A stretch of DNA of 17,151 bases, taken from Chloroflexota bacterium (lineage in GTDB: Bacteria > Chloroflexota > Anaerolineae > Anaerolineales > Anaerolineaceae). Of this stretch, positions 6,402 through 12,868 are shown piece by piece. Within the stretch, counting starts at the first letter, position 1, and each line of letters starts with the position of its first letter. Where the stretch lies: NCBI GenBank assembly GCA_021796375.1, contig JAJYJF010000007.1, forward strand, positions 1-17,151, in the 5' to 3' direction. The notes below the pieces were generated by a model. The model searched no databases. It was not told the DNA's origin and saw only the letters and a program-made list of their open reading frames with translations. Position numbers and translations under genes: made by a program.

Positions 6402-7197
6402 TCCGTTCTCCTTCAGCCCCCGCCGGTGAACCGCTCTGGGAGCAAAGCCGCGCCGGCAGGCAGCGCGCGATCTCGGCCATCACCCGGTTGGAGACCGCGG
6501 CGTCTGCCGTGCGGTGGTCGGCCGGGCCGGTCTGGTCGATGAAATAGGGCGCGCCGAAATTCAAGATCAGGCTGCCCCCCTCCTCATAAACGCCCACCGG
6601 CTGGATGCCGAGGCCCCGGCCGGCAAGGTATCCGATCAGCCTGCCAGCCCCCGGCGGGGGGGAGGCCAGCCGGCCGCCGGGATGATCCATCCCCTCCGGG
6701 GCGAACCCGATCAGCGGCCGTTCGACCGCGCGGGCGTAGCGGACCAGGCCCCGCACGGCAAGCGCCCGCTCGGTGAGATCCTCCGGACGGGGCGGCATGG
6801 GCGGCATGGGGGTAAAACCGTAGAGCTTCGCCAGATTCAGCAGGACCGCGGTGGAGATGGGGGTCAGGACCAGGCTGCGAATCGGATCCGGCTGGGTAAA
6901 CGCGGAGGTCATCCCCCAGTGCAGCTCGGCTGGGAAAGCGGCGCTGACCGCCAGGGCGATCCACATGGCCAGGAAACCCGGTCGGTGGTAGTGGTTCACG
7001 GTGACCATGCAGCCGCGCTCGAGCTGGCTCAGGTCGGGCAGGCTGCCGCACACGCGCAGGTCTGAGATGCCGGCAACCGCTGCCTGAGCATCCTGCTTGA
7101 AGGAACGCGTTCTCCCGGCCAGCAGCGAGGCCGCGATCCGCACAGCCAGCCCGGTGGGGAGGTGGTAGCGCGGAAAGCAGGTCTCAGGACTGGCCAT
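6373..7197 (-). CDS. PlsC-like lysophospholipid acyltransferase homologue, degenerate motif
   Basis: The 274-residue protein resembles glycerophosphate/lysophosphatidate acyltransferases (LPLAT/PlsC fold), which transfer fatty acyl groups onto lipid precursors at the membrane. Visible parts are the N-H pair at residues 68-69 in TVNHYHRPGF, where motif I (N-H-x4-D) belongs, and APEGMDHPGGRL at 166-177, matching motif III (F-P-E-G-T-R-S). A glycine/alanine-rich helix and PVGVYEEGG follow, as in the family's motif IV region. The usual catalytic aspartate of motif I is replaced by glycine (H-YHRP-G), so catalysis in the standard way is doubtful. The proline-rich insert PMPPMPPRP at 130-138 is encoded by a doubled 9-bp unit. 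The gene lies 11 nt after the Gfo/Idh/MocA gene and overlaps the MFS gene by 29 nt. It may act on an unusual acyl substrate or be a non-catalytic relative. Confidence 0.7.
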   Translation of the reverse strand: MASPETCFPRYHLPTGLAVRIAASLLAGRTRSFKQDAQAAVAGISDLRVCGSLPDLSQLERGCMVTVNHYHRPGFLAMWIALAVSAAFPAELHWGMTSAFTQPDPIRSLVLTPISTAVLLNLAKLYGFTPMPPMPPRPEDLTERALAVRGLVRYARAVERPLIGFAPEGMDHPGGRLASPPPGAGRLIGYLAGRGLGIQPVGVYEEGGSLILNFGAPYFIDQTGPADHRTADAAVSNRVMAEIARCLPARLCSQSGSPAGAEGERNAAEALETD

Positions 7198-7208
7198 AGA
7201 GATCCGGA

Positions 7209-8195
7209 TCAGTGCTTTTCCACCGCCACCAGCTTGCCTGCCCGCGCGGATTCGTAGAGGGCAGTGATCGCCGCGACGTTCCCCCGGCTGTCTGCCAGGC
7301 TGATGCGCGGCGGCTTCCCTTCCAGCACAGCATCCGCCATATCCTCGATTTCACCGGAATACAGGTCTGAGTCCGGGACCCGGAGGACGGTCTCCTCCCC
7401 GTCTTGTTTCAGCAGGATCTTCGCGCCCCGCCGGGGCCGGTAGGCCTCGGGGAGCAGGAGGCTGCCCCGATCCCCGACGATCTCCACACTCGAGCGCCCG
7501 GCGCTGCGGAAGCCCGAATCCACCTGGGCGGCAGCCCCGTCGAACAGCAGCGTCCCCGCGAAGCTCAGGTCCACCCCGCTCGGGCCGTCGACCTTCCAGC
7601 CCAGCACCTGCCGGGGCTCGCGGCCCAGCACCGTGCGCGCGTAGCTGACCGGGTAGCAGCCGACGTCCCACAGCGACCCGCCGAGCAGGTCCGGCGAAAG
7701 GCGCACGTCTTCTTCGCGGCTGAGGTTGAACGAGAAGGACCCGCGCACCAGCCAGATCTCGCCCAGAGCTCCCCCGGCGACCAGCTCCTGGACGCGGAGC
7801 GTCTGCGGGTGGTGGCGGTACATGAAAGCCTCGGCGACCTGCACCCCGTTTGCCCGGGCGGCGGCCGCGATCGCATCCACCTCGGCGGCGGTGATCGCGA
7901 GCGGTTTCTCGCACAGCACGTGCTTGCCCGCCTGCGCGGCGCGGACCGCCCATTCGGCGTGCAGGCTGTTCGGGAGCGAGATATAGACGACGTCGATCTC
8001 CGGGTCCGCCAGGAGCGCGTCGTAGCTGCCGTAGGTGCGCGGGATCGACCGCCCGGCGGCGTAAGCGCGGGCGCGTTCCAGGTCGCGGCTGGCAACCGCC
8101 AGGAGCCGGCTGCGCGCCGAGCGCTGCAGCGGCCCGATCACCTCCCGGTTGATCCGCGCCGTGCTGAGGATGCCCCAGTTCAGAATCTTCTTCAT
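7209..8195 (-). CDS. Gfo/Idh/MocA family NAD(P)-dependent oxidoreductase
   Basis: Members oxidise or reduce hydroxyl groups of sugars, inositols and related compounds with NAD(P) in the cytoplasm. The 328-residue length is normal. The Rossmann domain (about 1-120) starts NWGILSTARI, the nucleotide-binding glycine region, and contains DVVYISLPNSLHAEWA and the hallmark EKP at residues 96-98 (VLCEKPLAIT), whose lysine is the catalytic and cofactor-site residue. The C-terminal alpha/beta domain carries EAFMYRHHPQ, GSFSFNL and the DVGCYPVSYAR segment seen in the family's dimeric sugar dehydrogenases. The substrate cannot be read from sequence. It follows the M55 peptidase after 13 nt and precedes the acyltransferase by 11 nt, so it belongs to the same operon. 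The neighbourhood gives no complete sugar pathway. Confidence 0.9.
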   Translation of the reverse strand: MKKILNWGILSTARINREVIGPLQRSARSRLLAVASRDLERARAYAAGRSIPRTYGSYDALLADPEIDVVYISLPNSLHAEWAVRAAQAGKHVLCEKPLAITAAEVDAIAAAARANGVQVAEAFMYRHHPQTLRVQELVAGGALGEIWLVRGSFSFNLSREEDVRLSPDLLGGSLWDVGCYPVSYARTVLGREPRQVLGWKVDGPSGVDLSFAGTLLFDGAAAQVDSGFRSAGRSSVEIVGDRGSLLLPEAYRPRRGAKILLKQDGEETVLRVPDSDLYSGEIEDMADAVLEGKPPRISLADSRGNVAAITALYESARAGKLVAVEKH

Positions 8196-8208
8196 CGGCA
8201 GGTTTCCC

Positions 8209-9033
8209 TTAATCTCCAGCCACGATCACGGCGGAGCGGAAAAACTTGTAGGCCAGCAGCATATTCTCGGCCATGTACTGGATGCGGCGGCCGTCCAGCC
8301 GGTCCACCCCGGGGATGAGCGAGACCCGGTCGGCCATGATGGACGTGTGGAACTCGACGTTCACCATCACCGGCGGCTCCACGCGGAAGGGCTGGATGCC
8401 GGCGTCGATGCGCAGGCGGCTCACCGCCCGGGCGGCGGCCTCGCGGATCTTCTGGTGAGCCGTCTCCAGCGGCAGGCACTCCGCGGCGGAGCGCCCGCGC
8501 GCCACCTTGACCGCGGCGACCTCCACGTTGGGGATCAGGTCCACCGCTTCCGAAGCGGCCGCCTGATCGCCGGAGACCATGATCACCGGGACATTAAAAT
8601 TTCCGCAGACGGCGGAGTTCAGCCCGATTTCTCCGACGACCTTGCCGTTCAGCCACAGGTTCATCACCTTGCTGGCCCAGGTGTGATCCAGCATGGCGCT
8701 GGCGGTGCCGGCGCGCGCGTGGTAGCCCACCAGCATCGCCGCCGTGACGCCGCCGTCCACCCCCTGGAGCATGCCTAGCGGGGATGGGTAGCCCTGGTTC
8801 AGCCGCGCGCGAGAATCGAGCTCTTCGATCAGGATGTTGTTGGCCTGGTTGTGCCCGTCGGAGACGACGACGTCTTCCGCGCCGGCCTGGATCGCCCCCT
8901 TGATCGCCGCGTTGACATCCGCGGTCATGATGCGGCGAAACCGCTCGTATTCCGGGTGCCCGGGCGTGGTCTGATCCCAGTTGACCAGCCCCGAAACCCC
9001 TTCCATATCGGCCGAAATCAAAATGCGGATCAT
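8209..9033 (-). CDS. M55 family D-aminopeptidase (DppA-like metallopeptidase)
   Basis: M55 enzymes are zinc aminopeptidases; the type member, Bacillus subtilis DppA, releases D-amino acids such as D-Ala from short peptides and assembles as a decamer. The 274-residue product matches the family in length and starts with its signature ISADMEGVSG. The expected metal ligands are all seen: Asp9 and Glu11 (SADMEG), His61 (SDGHNQ), His105 (GYHARAG) and Glu135 (GEIGLNS), at positions almost equal to those in DppA (8, 10, 60, 104, 133). The start is an ATG with GGGGAGGA three bases upstream. There is no dpp ABC transporter here; instead it leads a Gfo/Idh/MocA oxidoreductase, a PlsC-like protein and an MFS permease. 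It lies 52 nt after miaB with a hairpin between, and I see no -10 element in that gap. A role in peptidoglycan-peptide or D-amino-acid salvage is inferred. Confidence 0.93.
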   Translation of the reverse strand: MIRILISADMEGVSGLVNWDQTTPGHPEYERFRRIMTADVNAAIKGAIQAGAEDVVVSDGHNQANNILIEELDSRARLNQGYPSPLGMLQGVDGGVTAAMLVGYHARAGTASAMLDHTWASKVMNLWLNGKVVGEIGLNSAVCGNFNVPVIMVSGDQAAASEAVDLIPNVEVAAVKVARGRSAAECLPLETAHQKIREAAARAVSRLRIDAGIQPFRVEPPVMVNVEFHTSIMADRVSLIPGVDRLDGRRIQYMAENMLLAYKFFRSAVIVAGD

Positions 9034-9063
9034 GAATCCTCCCCTGGATGGTTTGCTTGATGA

Positions 9064-9080
9064 GCTGCCCGGCGGGCAGC
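9064..9080 (-). terminator. Small GC hairpin after miaB
   Basis: GCTGCCC (9064-9070) and GGGCAGC (9074-9080) form a perfect 7-bp stem with a 3-nt loop six bases past the miaB stop on the minus strand. No T-run follows, so it is more likely a pause or partial terminator, or an mRNA processing boundary, between miaB and the M55 gene. Confidence 0.45.
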
Positions 9081-9085
9081 GATGC

Positions 9086-10417
9086 TCAGGATAGAACCGC
9101 TTGCATGGACCACGGACCTGTCCAGGTGACCGTCACCGGCAGGATCTGTCCGTGCAGGTTTTTTTCGGCCGCGACGAAAACCAGCTCGTTGTTCGGCGTG
9201 CGCCCTTTCCAGCGCCCTTTAACCTTTTCTTCGAACAGCACCGGGATGCGCATCCCCAGCTTGCGGGCGTGAATCTCCGCCGCAATCCCTTCCTGCAGCG
9301 CTTCGAGCAGGCGGAAGCGGCGCATCTTCTCGCTATCAGGTACGTTATCGTCCATTTTGCGGGTGGCTACAGTCCCCGGGCGGGAAGAATAGCGCGCCAG
9401 GTGAGCCACGTCCAGCTTCAGCTCCGCCAGCAGGTCGTAGGTGTTCTGGAACTGCGCGTCGGTCTCACCGGGGAACCCGACGATGATATCCGTGGCGATC
9501 GAGACCCCGGGGATGCGCTCGCGGATCTTCGCGACCAGCTGGCGGTACTCGCCGGAGGTGTATCCGCGCCGCATGGCGTCCAGCACGCCGTCGTCCCCGG
9601 CCTGAACCGGGACCTCGATGTGCGGGCAAACCTTCGGCAGGGCCGCGACCGTATCCAGCAGCTCGTCGGTCATCCAGTTCGGATGGGAGGTGAGAAAGCG
9701 GATGCGTTCGATGCCGTCCACCTCGTGCAGCAGGCGCAGCAGCCCGGAAAGGTTCGGCCCGTCCGGCTGGTCTTTGCCGTAGCGGTCGACGATCTGCCCG
9801 AGGAGGGTGATCTCGCGCACGCCCTGGGCCGCCAGGCTGCGGGCTTCGCCCAGGATCTCATCCAGGGGGCGCGAGCGCTCGACCCCGCGGCGGAACGGGA
9901 TCACGCAGAAGGTGCAGGCATGCGAGCACCCGTAGACGATCGGGATGTGGGCCGCCACCAGCTCCCCGCGCTCCCCGGCCGGCAGGCTGAGCGCTTCACC
10001 GGAAACGCTGATCTCGTCCAGCAGGCCCGCGCGGGCATCGGCTTCCTCTTGCAGCATGCCGCGGGTTTCGGACTGGGTCAGGAAGGCGAGCAGCGGTCCG
10101 GGATCGGAGGGGGGCGAGAAGACGTCCACGTAAGGGAAGCGCGCTTGCAGGTGCGGGTTGCCTTTCACGCCCACCAGGCAGCCCATCACGTTGATCACCA
10201 GCTCCGGCCGGCGTTCTTTGAGCGGGCGCAGCGAGCTCAACCGCCCGTAAGCTTTATCCTCGGCGCTCTGGCGCACGACGCAGGTATTCATAACAATCAC
10301 GTCCGCGGCCTCCGGCTGCGGGGTGGGCTGGTAGCCGAGCCTCTCCAGCGCAGAGGCCACCCGCTGCGAATCGGCCACGTTCATCTGGCATCCTTCGGTC
10401 CATATGTGGTACTTCAT
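9086..10417 (-). CDS. miaB: tRNA-2-methylthio-N6-dimethylallyladenosine synthase
   Basis: MiaB is a radical-SAM methylthiotransferase that adds a methylthio group to C2 of i6A at position 37 of tRNAs reading codons beginning with U. The 443-residue protein has the full three-domain order. The N-terminal UPF0004 domain binds the auxiliary [4Fe-4S] cluster with Cys10 (TEGCQMN), Cys46 (NTCVVR) and Cys80 (MGCLVG). The radical-SAM domain has Cys164, Cys168 and Cys171 (YGCSHACTFC) followed by RGVERSRP. A C-terminal TRAM domain (about 380-443) binds tRNA. TEGCQMN separates it from RimO (SLGCPKN-type) and MtaB (TLGCK-type). The partner MiaA is not in this window. An extended -10 element at 10433-10425 puts the predicted transcription start at 10418, one base before the ATG, and there is no Shine-Dalgarno sequence, so the mRNA is probably leaderless. 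Confidence 0.95.
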   Translation of the reverse strand: MKYHIWTEGCQMNVADSQRVASALERLGYQPTPQPEAADVIVMNTCVVRQSAEDKAYGRLSSLRPLKERRPELVINVMGCLVGVKGNPHLQARFPYVDVFSPPSDPGPLLAFLTQSETRGMLQEEADARAGLLDEISVSGEALSLPAGERGELVAAHIPIVYGCSHACTFCVIPFRRGVERSRPLDEILGEARSLAAQGVREITLLGQIVDRYGKDQPDGPNLSGLLRLLHEVDGIERIRFLTSHPNWMTDELLDTVAALPKVCPHIEVPVQAGDDGVLDAMRRGYTSGEYRQLVAKIRERIPGVSIATDIIVGFPGETDAQFQNTYDLLAELKLDVAHLARYSSRPGTVATRKMDDNVPDSEKMRRFRLLEALQEGIAAEIHARKLGMRIPVLFEEKVKGRWKGRTPNNELVFVAAEKNLHGQILPVTVTWTGPWSMQAVLS

Positions 10418-10424
10418 GGGGTAG

Positions 10425-10433
10425 ATTATATCA
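10425..10433 (-). promoter_or_regulatory. Extended -10 promoter of miaB (predicted leaderless)
   Basis: The minus strand reads TGATATAAT at 10433-10425, a perfect extended -10 element (TGn plus TATAAT). No good -35 lies at normal spacing; a TTGACC is present but only 13 bases upstream. The normal 7-base offset gives transcription from about 10418, while the miaB ATG begins at 10417. Confidence 0.65.
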
Positions 10434-10566
10434 AATGAGCGTGGGTCAAAATCGGATCATATTAGGAGGATTATTTTCCGTTTGAGTCAGGATATGGGTT
10501 GTCGAGAGATGTCCCCTTCCTGGCCCGTCCTACCGTGATTCTCATCCGGTTCCTGCGGCAGGGGAT

Positions 10567-10586
10567 CCGGGAGAGAGCCCTCCCGG
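10567..10586. repeat. Inverted repeat over the -35 position of the C39 gene promoter
   Basis: CCGGGAG (10567-10573) and CTCCCGG (10580-10586) form a perfect 7-bp inverted repeat with a 6-bp centre. It covers the place where a -35 box of the downstream extended -10 promoter would sit (10571-10576), where no -35 match exists. It may be an operator or activator site; this is inference from position. Confidence 0.35.
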
Positions 10587-10590
10587 CGGG

Positions 10591-10599
10591 TGTTACAAT
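10591..10599 (+). promoter_or_regulatory. Extended -10 promoter of the C39 peptidase gene (predicted leaderless)
   Basis: TGTTACAAT at 10591-10599 is an extended -10 element (TGn plus TACAAT, one mismatch). The normal offset gives transcription from about 10606, one base before the ATG at 10607. No Shine-Dalgarno sequence precedes that ATG. Confidence 0.55.
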
Positions 10600-10606
10600 T
10601 GCGACC

Positions 10607-11866
10607 ATGCTTCGCTCATTCATCGCAAAATTCAGCCTGGGGGTGTTCAGCGCCCTGCTGGCGGTCGTCCTGGTCTACAACATCCCGATCGTTCACCAGC
10701 ACCTGGCCTGGCGCGTCGATTTCACCATGACCTACCTGCGGATGGTCTTATCGCCGGCGGGCGCGCTGCCGGCCCCACGCGCGGAAGCGGACCAGCCGGC
10801 GCCTCCCCCGCTCGCGATCCCTTCCACCCCGACCGTCCTTCCCTCCCCGGAGCCAACCGCGGCCGTCTCCGGGGCGACGGCCCTCCCGCCCACGCCGACC
10901 CCGACCGCGCTCCCGGCCGCGGTCCAGCTGACCCCGCCGAAGTTCGAGCAGCAGGGGATCAACAACTGCGGCCCGGCGACGCTCTCCGCGTACCTGCGCT
11001 ATTACGGCTGGGACGGCAACCAGAGCACCATCGCCGATGTCGTCAAGCCGGTCCCCGAAGACCGCAACGTCAACGTCGAAGAGCTGCAGTACTTCGTCCA
11101 TACCAAGGTCGGCTGGCTGAACTTTGAGTACCGGGTGGGGATGGACGTCGATCGGCTGAAGCGCTTCCTGGCAGCCGGCCTGCCGGTCATGATCGAAGAG
11201 GGCATGCGCCTCGACCAGTCTTACTGGCCGAACGACGATCTCTGGGCCGGGCATTACCTCTTCATCACCGGGTACAACGAAGCGTCAAAAATCTTCATCA
11301 CCCAGGACTCATACTACGGCCCCAACCGCGCCGTCCCCTACGCGACGCTCGACCGGAACTGGGAGACCTTCAACCGCGTGCTGATCCTCATCTACCACCC
11401 GGAGATGCAGGACCTGGTGAAATCCATCCTGGGCGCCGATTGGGACCGGGACGCCAACCGGCAGCACGCCCTCGCTACCGCCCAGGCCGGCGAGAAAGCC
11501 GACCCGCAAGACGCTTACGCCTGGTTCAACGCGGGGACCAACCTGGTCTACTTCGAGCGCTACCCCGCAGCGGCGGATTCGTATGACCAGGCGCGCCGGC
11601 TGGGCCTGCCCCAGCGCATGCTGCGCTACCAGTTCGGCCCGTTTATCGCCTACTTCCACACCGGGCGCATCCAGGACCTGCTCGACATCACCAATTACGC
11701 GCTGCATGTGACCCCCAACTCGGAAGAGGCAACCCTTTGGAAAGGCTGGGCGCTTTACCGCAGCGGGGACCGCGCAGGGGCGGAGGCCCAGTTCAAGCGA
11801 GCCCTCAGCGATAACCCGAGCTATCAAGACGCCAAATACGCGCTGAACTTTTTGGCGAGCAATTGA
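10607..11866 (+). CDS. Membrane-anchored C39-family peptidase domain protein with TPR repeats
   Basis: The 419-residue protein is built as N-terminal anchor, stalk, peptidase-like domain and TPR tail. Residues about 8-30 form a single membrane helix (KFSLGVFSALLAVVLVYNI). A low-complexity Pro/Ala/Thr/Ser stalk covers about 48-112 (TPTPTAL and similar). The C39-like papain-fold domain follows: Cys121 in GINNCGPATLSAY, His216 in GHYLFITGY and Asp234 in TQDSYYG make up a complete catalytic triad. From about residue 285 to the end are at least three TPR-like helices pairs (AYAWFNAGTNLVYFERY, ATLWKGWALYRSGDRAGAE). It is therefore an exported, cell-surface cysteine peptidase or peptide-binding protein, not an ABC-exporter-fused leader peptidase. 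I chose the ATG at 10607 rather than an in-frame TTG at 10499 because the longer reading lacks a ribosome site and crosses the promoter. It is divergent from miaB. Confidence 0.85.
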   Translation: MLRSFIAKFSLGVFSALLAVVLVYNIPIVHQHLAWRVDFTMTYLRMVLSPAGALPAPRAEADQPAPPPLAIPSTPTVLPSPEPTAAVSGATALPPTPTPTALPAAVQLTPPKFEQQGINNCGPATLSAYLRYYGWDGNQSTIADVVKPVPEDRNVNVEELQYFVHTKVGWLNFEYRVGMDVDRLKRFLAAGLPVMIEEGMRLDQSYWPNDDLWAGHYLFITGYNEASKIFITQDSYYGPNRAVPYATLDRNWETFNRVLILIYHPEMQDLVKSILGADWDRDANRQHALATAQAGEKADPQDAYAWFNAGTNLVYFERYPAAADSYDQARRLGLPQRMLRYQFGPFIAYFHTGRIQDLLDITNYALHVTPNSEEATLWKGWALYRSGDRAGAEAQFKRALSDNPSYQDAKYALNFLASN

Positions 11867-11875
11867 GCGCGGCGG

Positions 11876-12622
11876 TCAGGGCAGGCGCTTCCCGAGCGCG
11901 CCGAGGTAAACCGCGAACAGCTCTTCGCCGTCCAGGCCGAGCTCGCGGTTGAGAGCCTCGTCGTCGAAGCCGCCCAGCGCGCAGGCATGGCCGCCGATGG
12001 CTTCCGCTGCCAGGTACAGGTTCTGGCAGACGTGCCCCGCGTCCAGGAGCAGGTAGCGGTATCCGCGCTCGCCGTACCGCCAGCGCATGCGCGCCAGGAC
12101 GGCGACCCAGATGAAGGTCACCGCGCTGGCGGGCACCATTTGCTGGCGCCGGCAGGCGGCAGTCAGGCGCCCGGTTGGGTCCGGGGCGGTTTGAAGCGGC
12201 CCCAGCTGGTGCGTGGTTGCGATGAAGCGGTACAGCCCGGGCTCCAGCCCGGCGACGCGGTTGACCAGCAGCAGCGTCTCGAAGGCGTGCCGCGCCCCGG
12301 CCGACGGCACCGGGCGGAGGGTCGCCGGGCGGCTGGTAATTTCTTCCACCCCCTGCGTGCACCACAACAAAAAAGAAAGCTCCTCCAGCGAGATCGGATC
12401 GGGGCTGTAATGGCGGCGCGAGCGCCGGGCGTTGATGACGTCGATCAGGTCCACCCGTCCAAGCGGCAAAGCCCCCGGCCTGGGCAGGTCGATCCGCGGC
12501 CCCGGACCGTCGTAGGGCAGCTCGAGGGGCGGCTGGGGCAGCCCGCGGCTTTGCTCGGACGGCTCAAGGCGGCTGACCCGGGTTGCTTGCATAAACTGGC
12601 GGCCGATGCTTTTCGTTTGCAC
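11876..12622 (-). CDS. SagB/ThcOx-type nitroreductase family protein
   Basis: The protein (248 residues) belongs to the FMN-dependent nitroreductase superfamily, closest in feel to the SagB/ThcOx type that oxidises azolines in thiazole/oxazole-modified peptides, though many stand-alone members have unknown roles. Evidence is the RRSRRHYSPDPISLEELSF segment (residues 66-84), in which R-R-S-x-R binds FMN phosphate, then PSAGARHAFETLLLVNR (106-122) and GLEPGLYRF (125-133), all SagB-type hallmarks. LLLDAGHVCQNLYLAAEAIG near 190-209 is the conserved helix at the flavin site. The start is GTG at 12622 with AGGAG nine bases upstream and a TATAAT further up; an internal ATG at 12592 would be ten codons shorter. 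No YcaO cyclodehydratase or precursor peptide is next to it. It converges on the C39 gene with only 9 nt between stops. Confidence 0.85.
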   Translation of the reverse strand: MQTKSIGRQFMQATRVSRLEPSEQSRGLPQPPLELPYDGPGPRIDLPRPGALPLGRVDLIDVINARRSRRHYSPDPISLEELSFLLWCTQGVEEITSRPATLRPVPSAGARHAFETLLLVNRVAGLEPGLYRFIATTHQLGPLQTAPDPTGRLTAACRRQQMVPASAVTFIWVAVLARMRWRYGERGYRYLLLDAGHVCQNLYLAAEAIGGHACALGGFDDEALNRELGLDGEELFAVYLGALGKRLP

Positions 12623-12651
12623 GGGTTTCTTCTCCTGGGTGGGCTGCCGGA

Positions 12652-12679
12652 ATTATAGCCGATTTGTTTTTTAGCTCAA
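12652..12679 (-). promoter_or_regulatory. Promoter of the nitroreductase gene
   Basis: On the minus strand TATAAT lies at 12657-12652 with TTGAGC at 12679-12674 sixteen bases upstream (four of six -35 matches). Transcription would start near 12645, giving a 22-nt leader that holds AGGAG (12636-12632) before the GTG start at 12622. Confidence 0.6.
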
Positions 12680-12813
12680 AAACAGATAAACTACGCTTGG
12701 ATATTGGATCCGCCGGCCCCGGCCGCAGGTGAGGCTTGGCAGAGGAGGATCCATCCTGGGGGAATGGGATCGGGAATCCTGGTGGAGATTGAAAGCAGTC
12801 CTTTTCCCCATTT

Positions 12814-12834
12814 GGCGGCCGTTCCGAGGCCGCC
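12814..12834 (+). repeat. Hairpin upstream of the glycosyltransferase gene
   Basis: GGCGGCC (12814-12820) and GGCCGCC (12828-12834) form a perfect 7-bp stem with a 7-nt loop, 34 bases before the ATG of the glycosyltransferase. It lies in the 246-bp divergent gap that also holds the nitroreductase promoter. I found no convincing rightward promoter in the gap. The hairpin could be part of the leader or a DNA-binding site. Confidence 0.3.
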
Positions 12835-12868
12835 CCGAGTGATTTACCGATCGCTGGAGGCGGGAGTG

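Noticed and set aside
6791..6808. Tandem 9-bp duplication (GGCGGCATG twice)
   Set aside because: It encodes the PMPPMPP segment of the acyltransferase and has only two copies; too short to call a repeat element.
9101..10438. 445-codon rightward frame opposite miaB
   Set aside because: It mirrors miaB almost exactly; miaB has all six cluster cysteines and the TRAM domain. The antisense protein is low-complexity Gln/Arg/His/Asp and has no ribosome site.
10499..10606. 36-codon upstream extension of the C39 gene from a TTG
   Set aside because: It has no ribosome site, runs through the inverted repeat and the extended -10 element, and would put extra residues before the membrane anchor. A short TTG frame at 10482 after AGGAGG (10464-10469) is spaced 12 bases away and is also not convincing.
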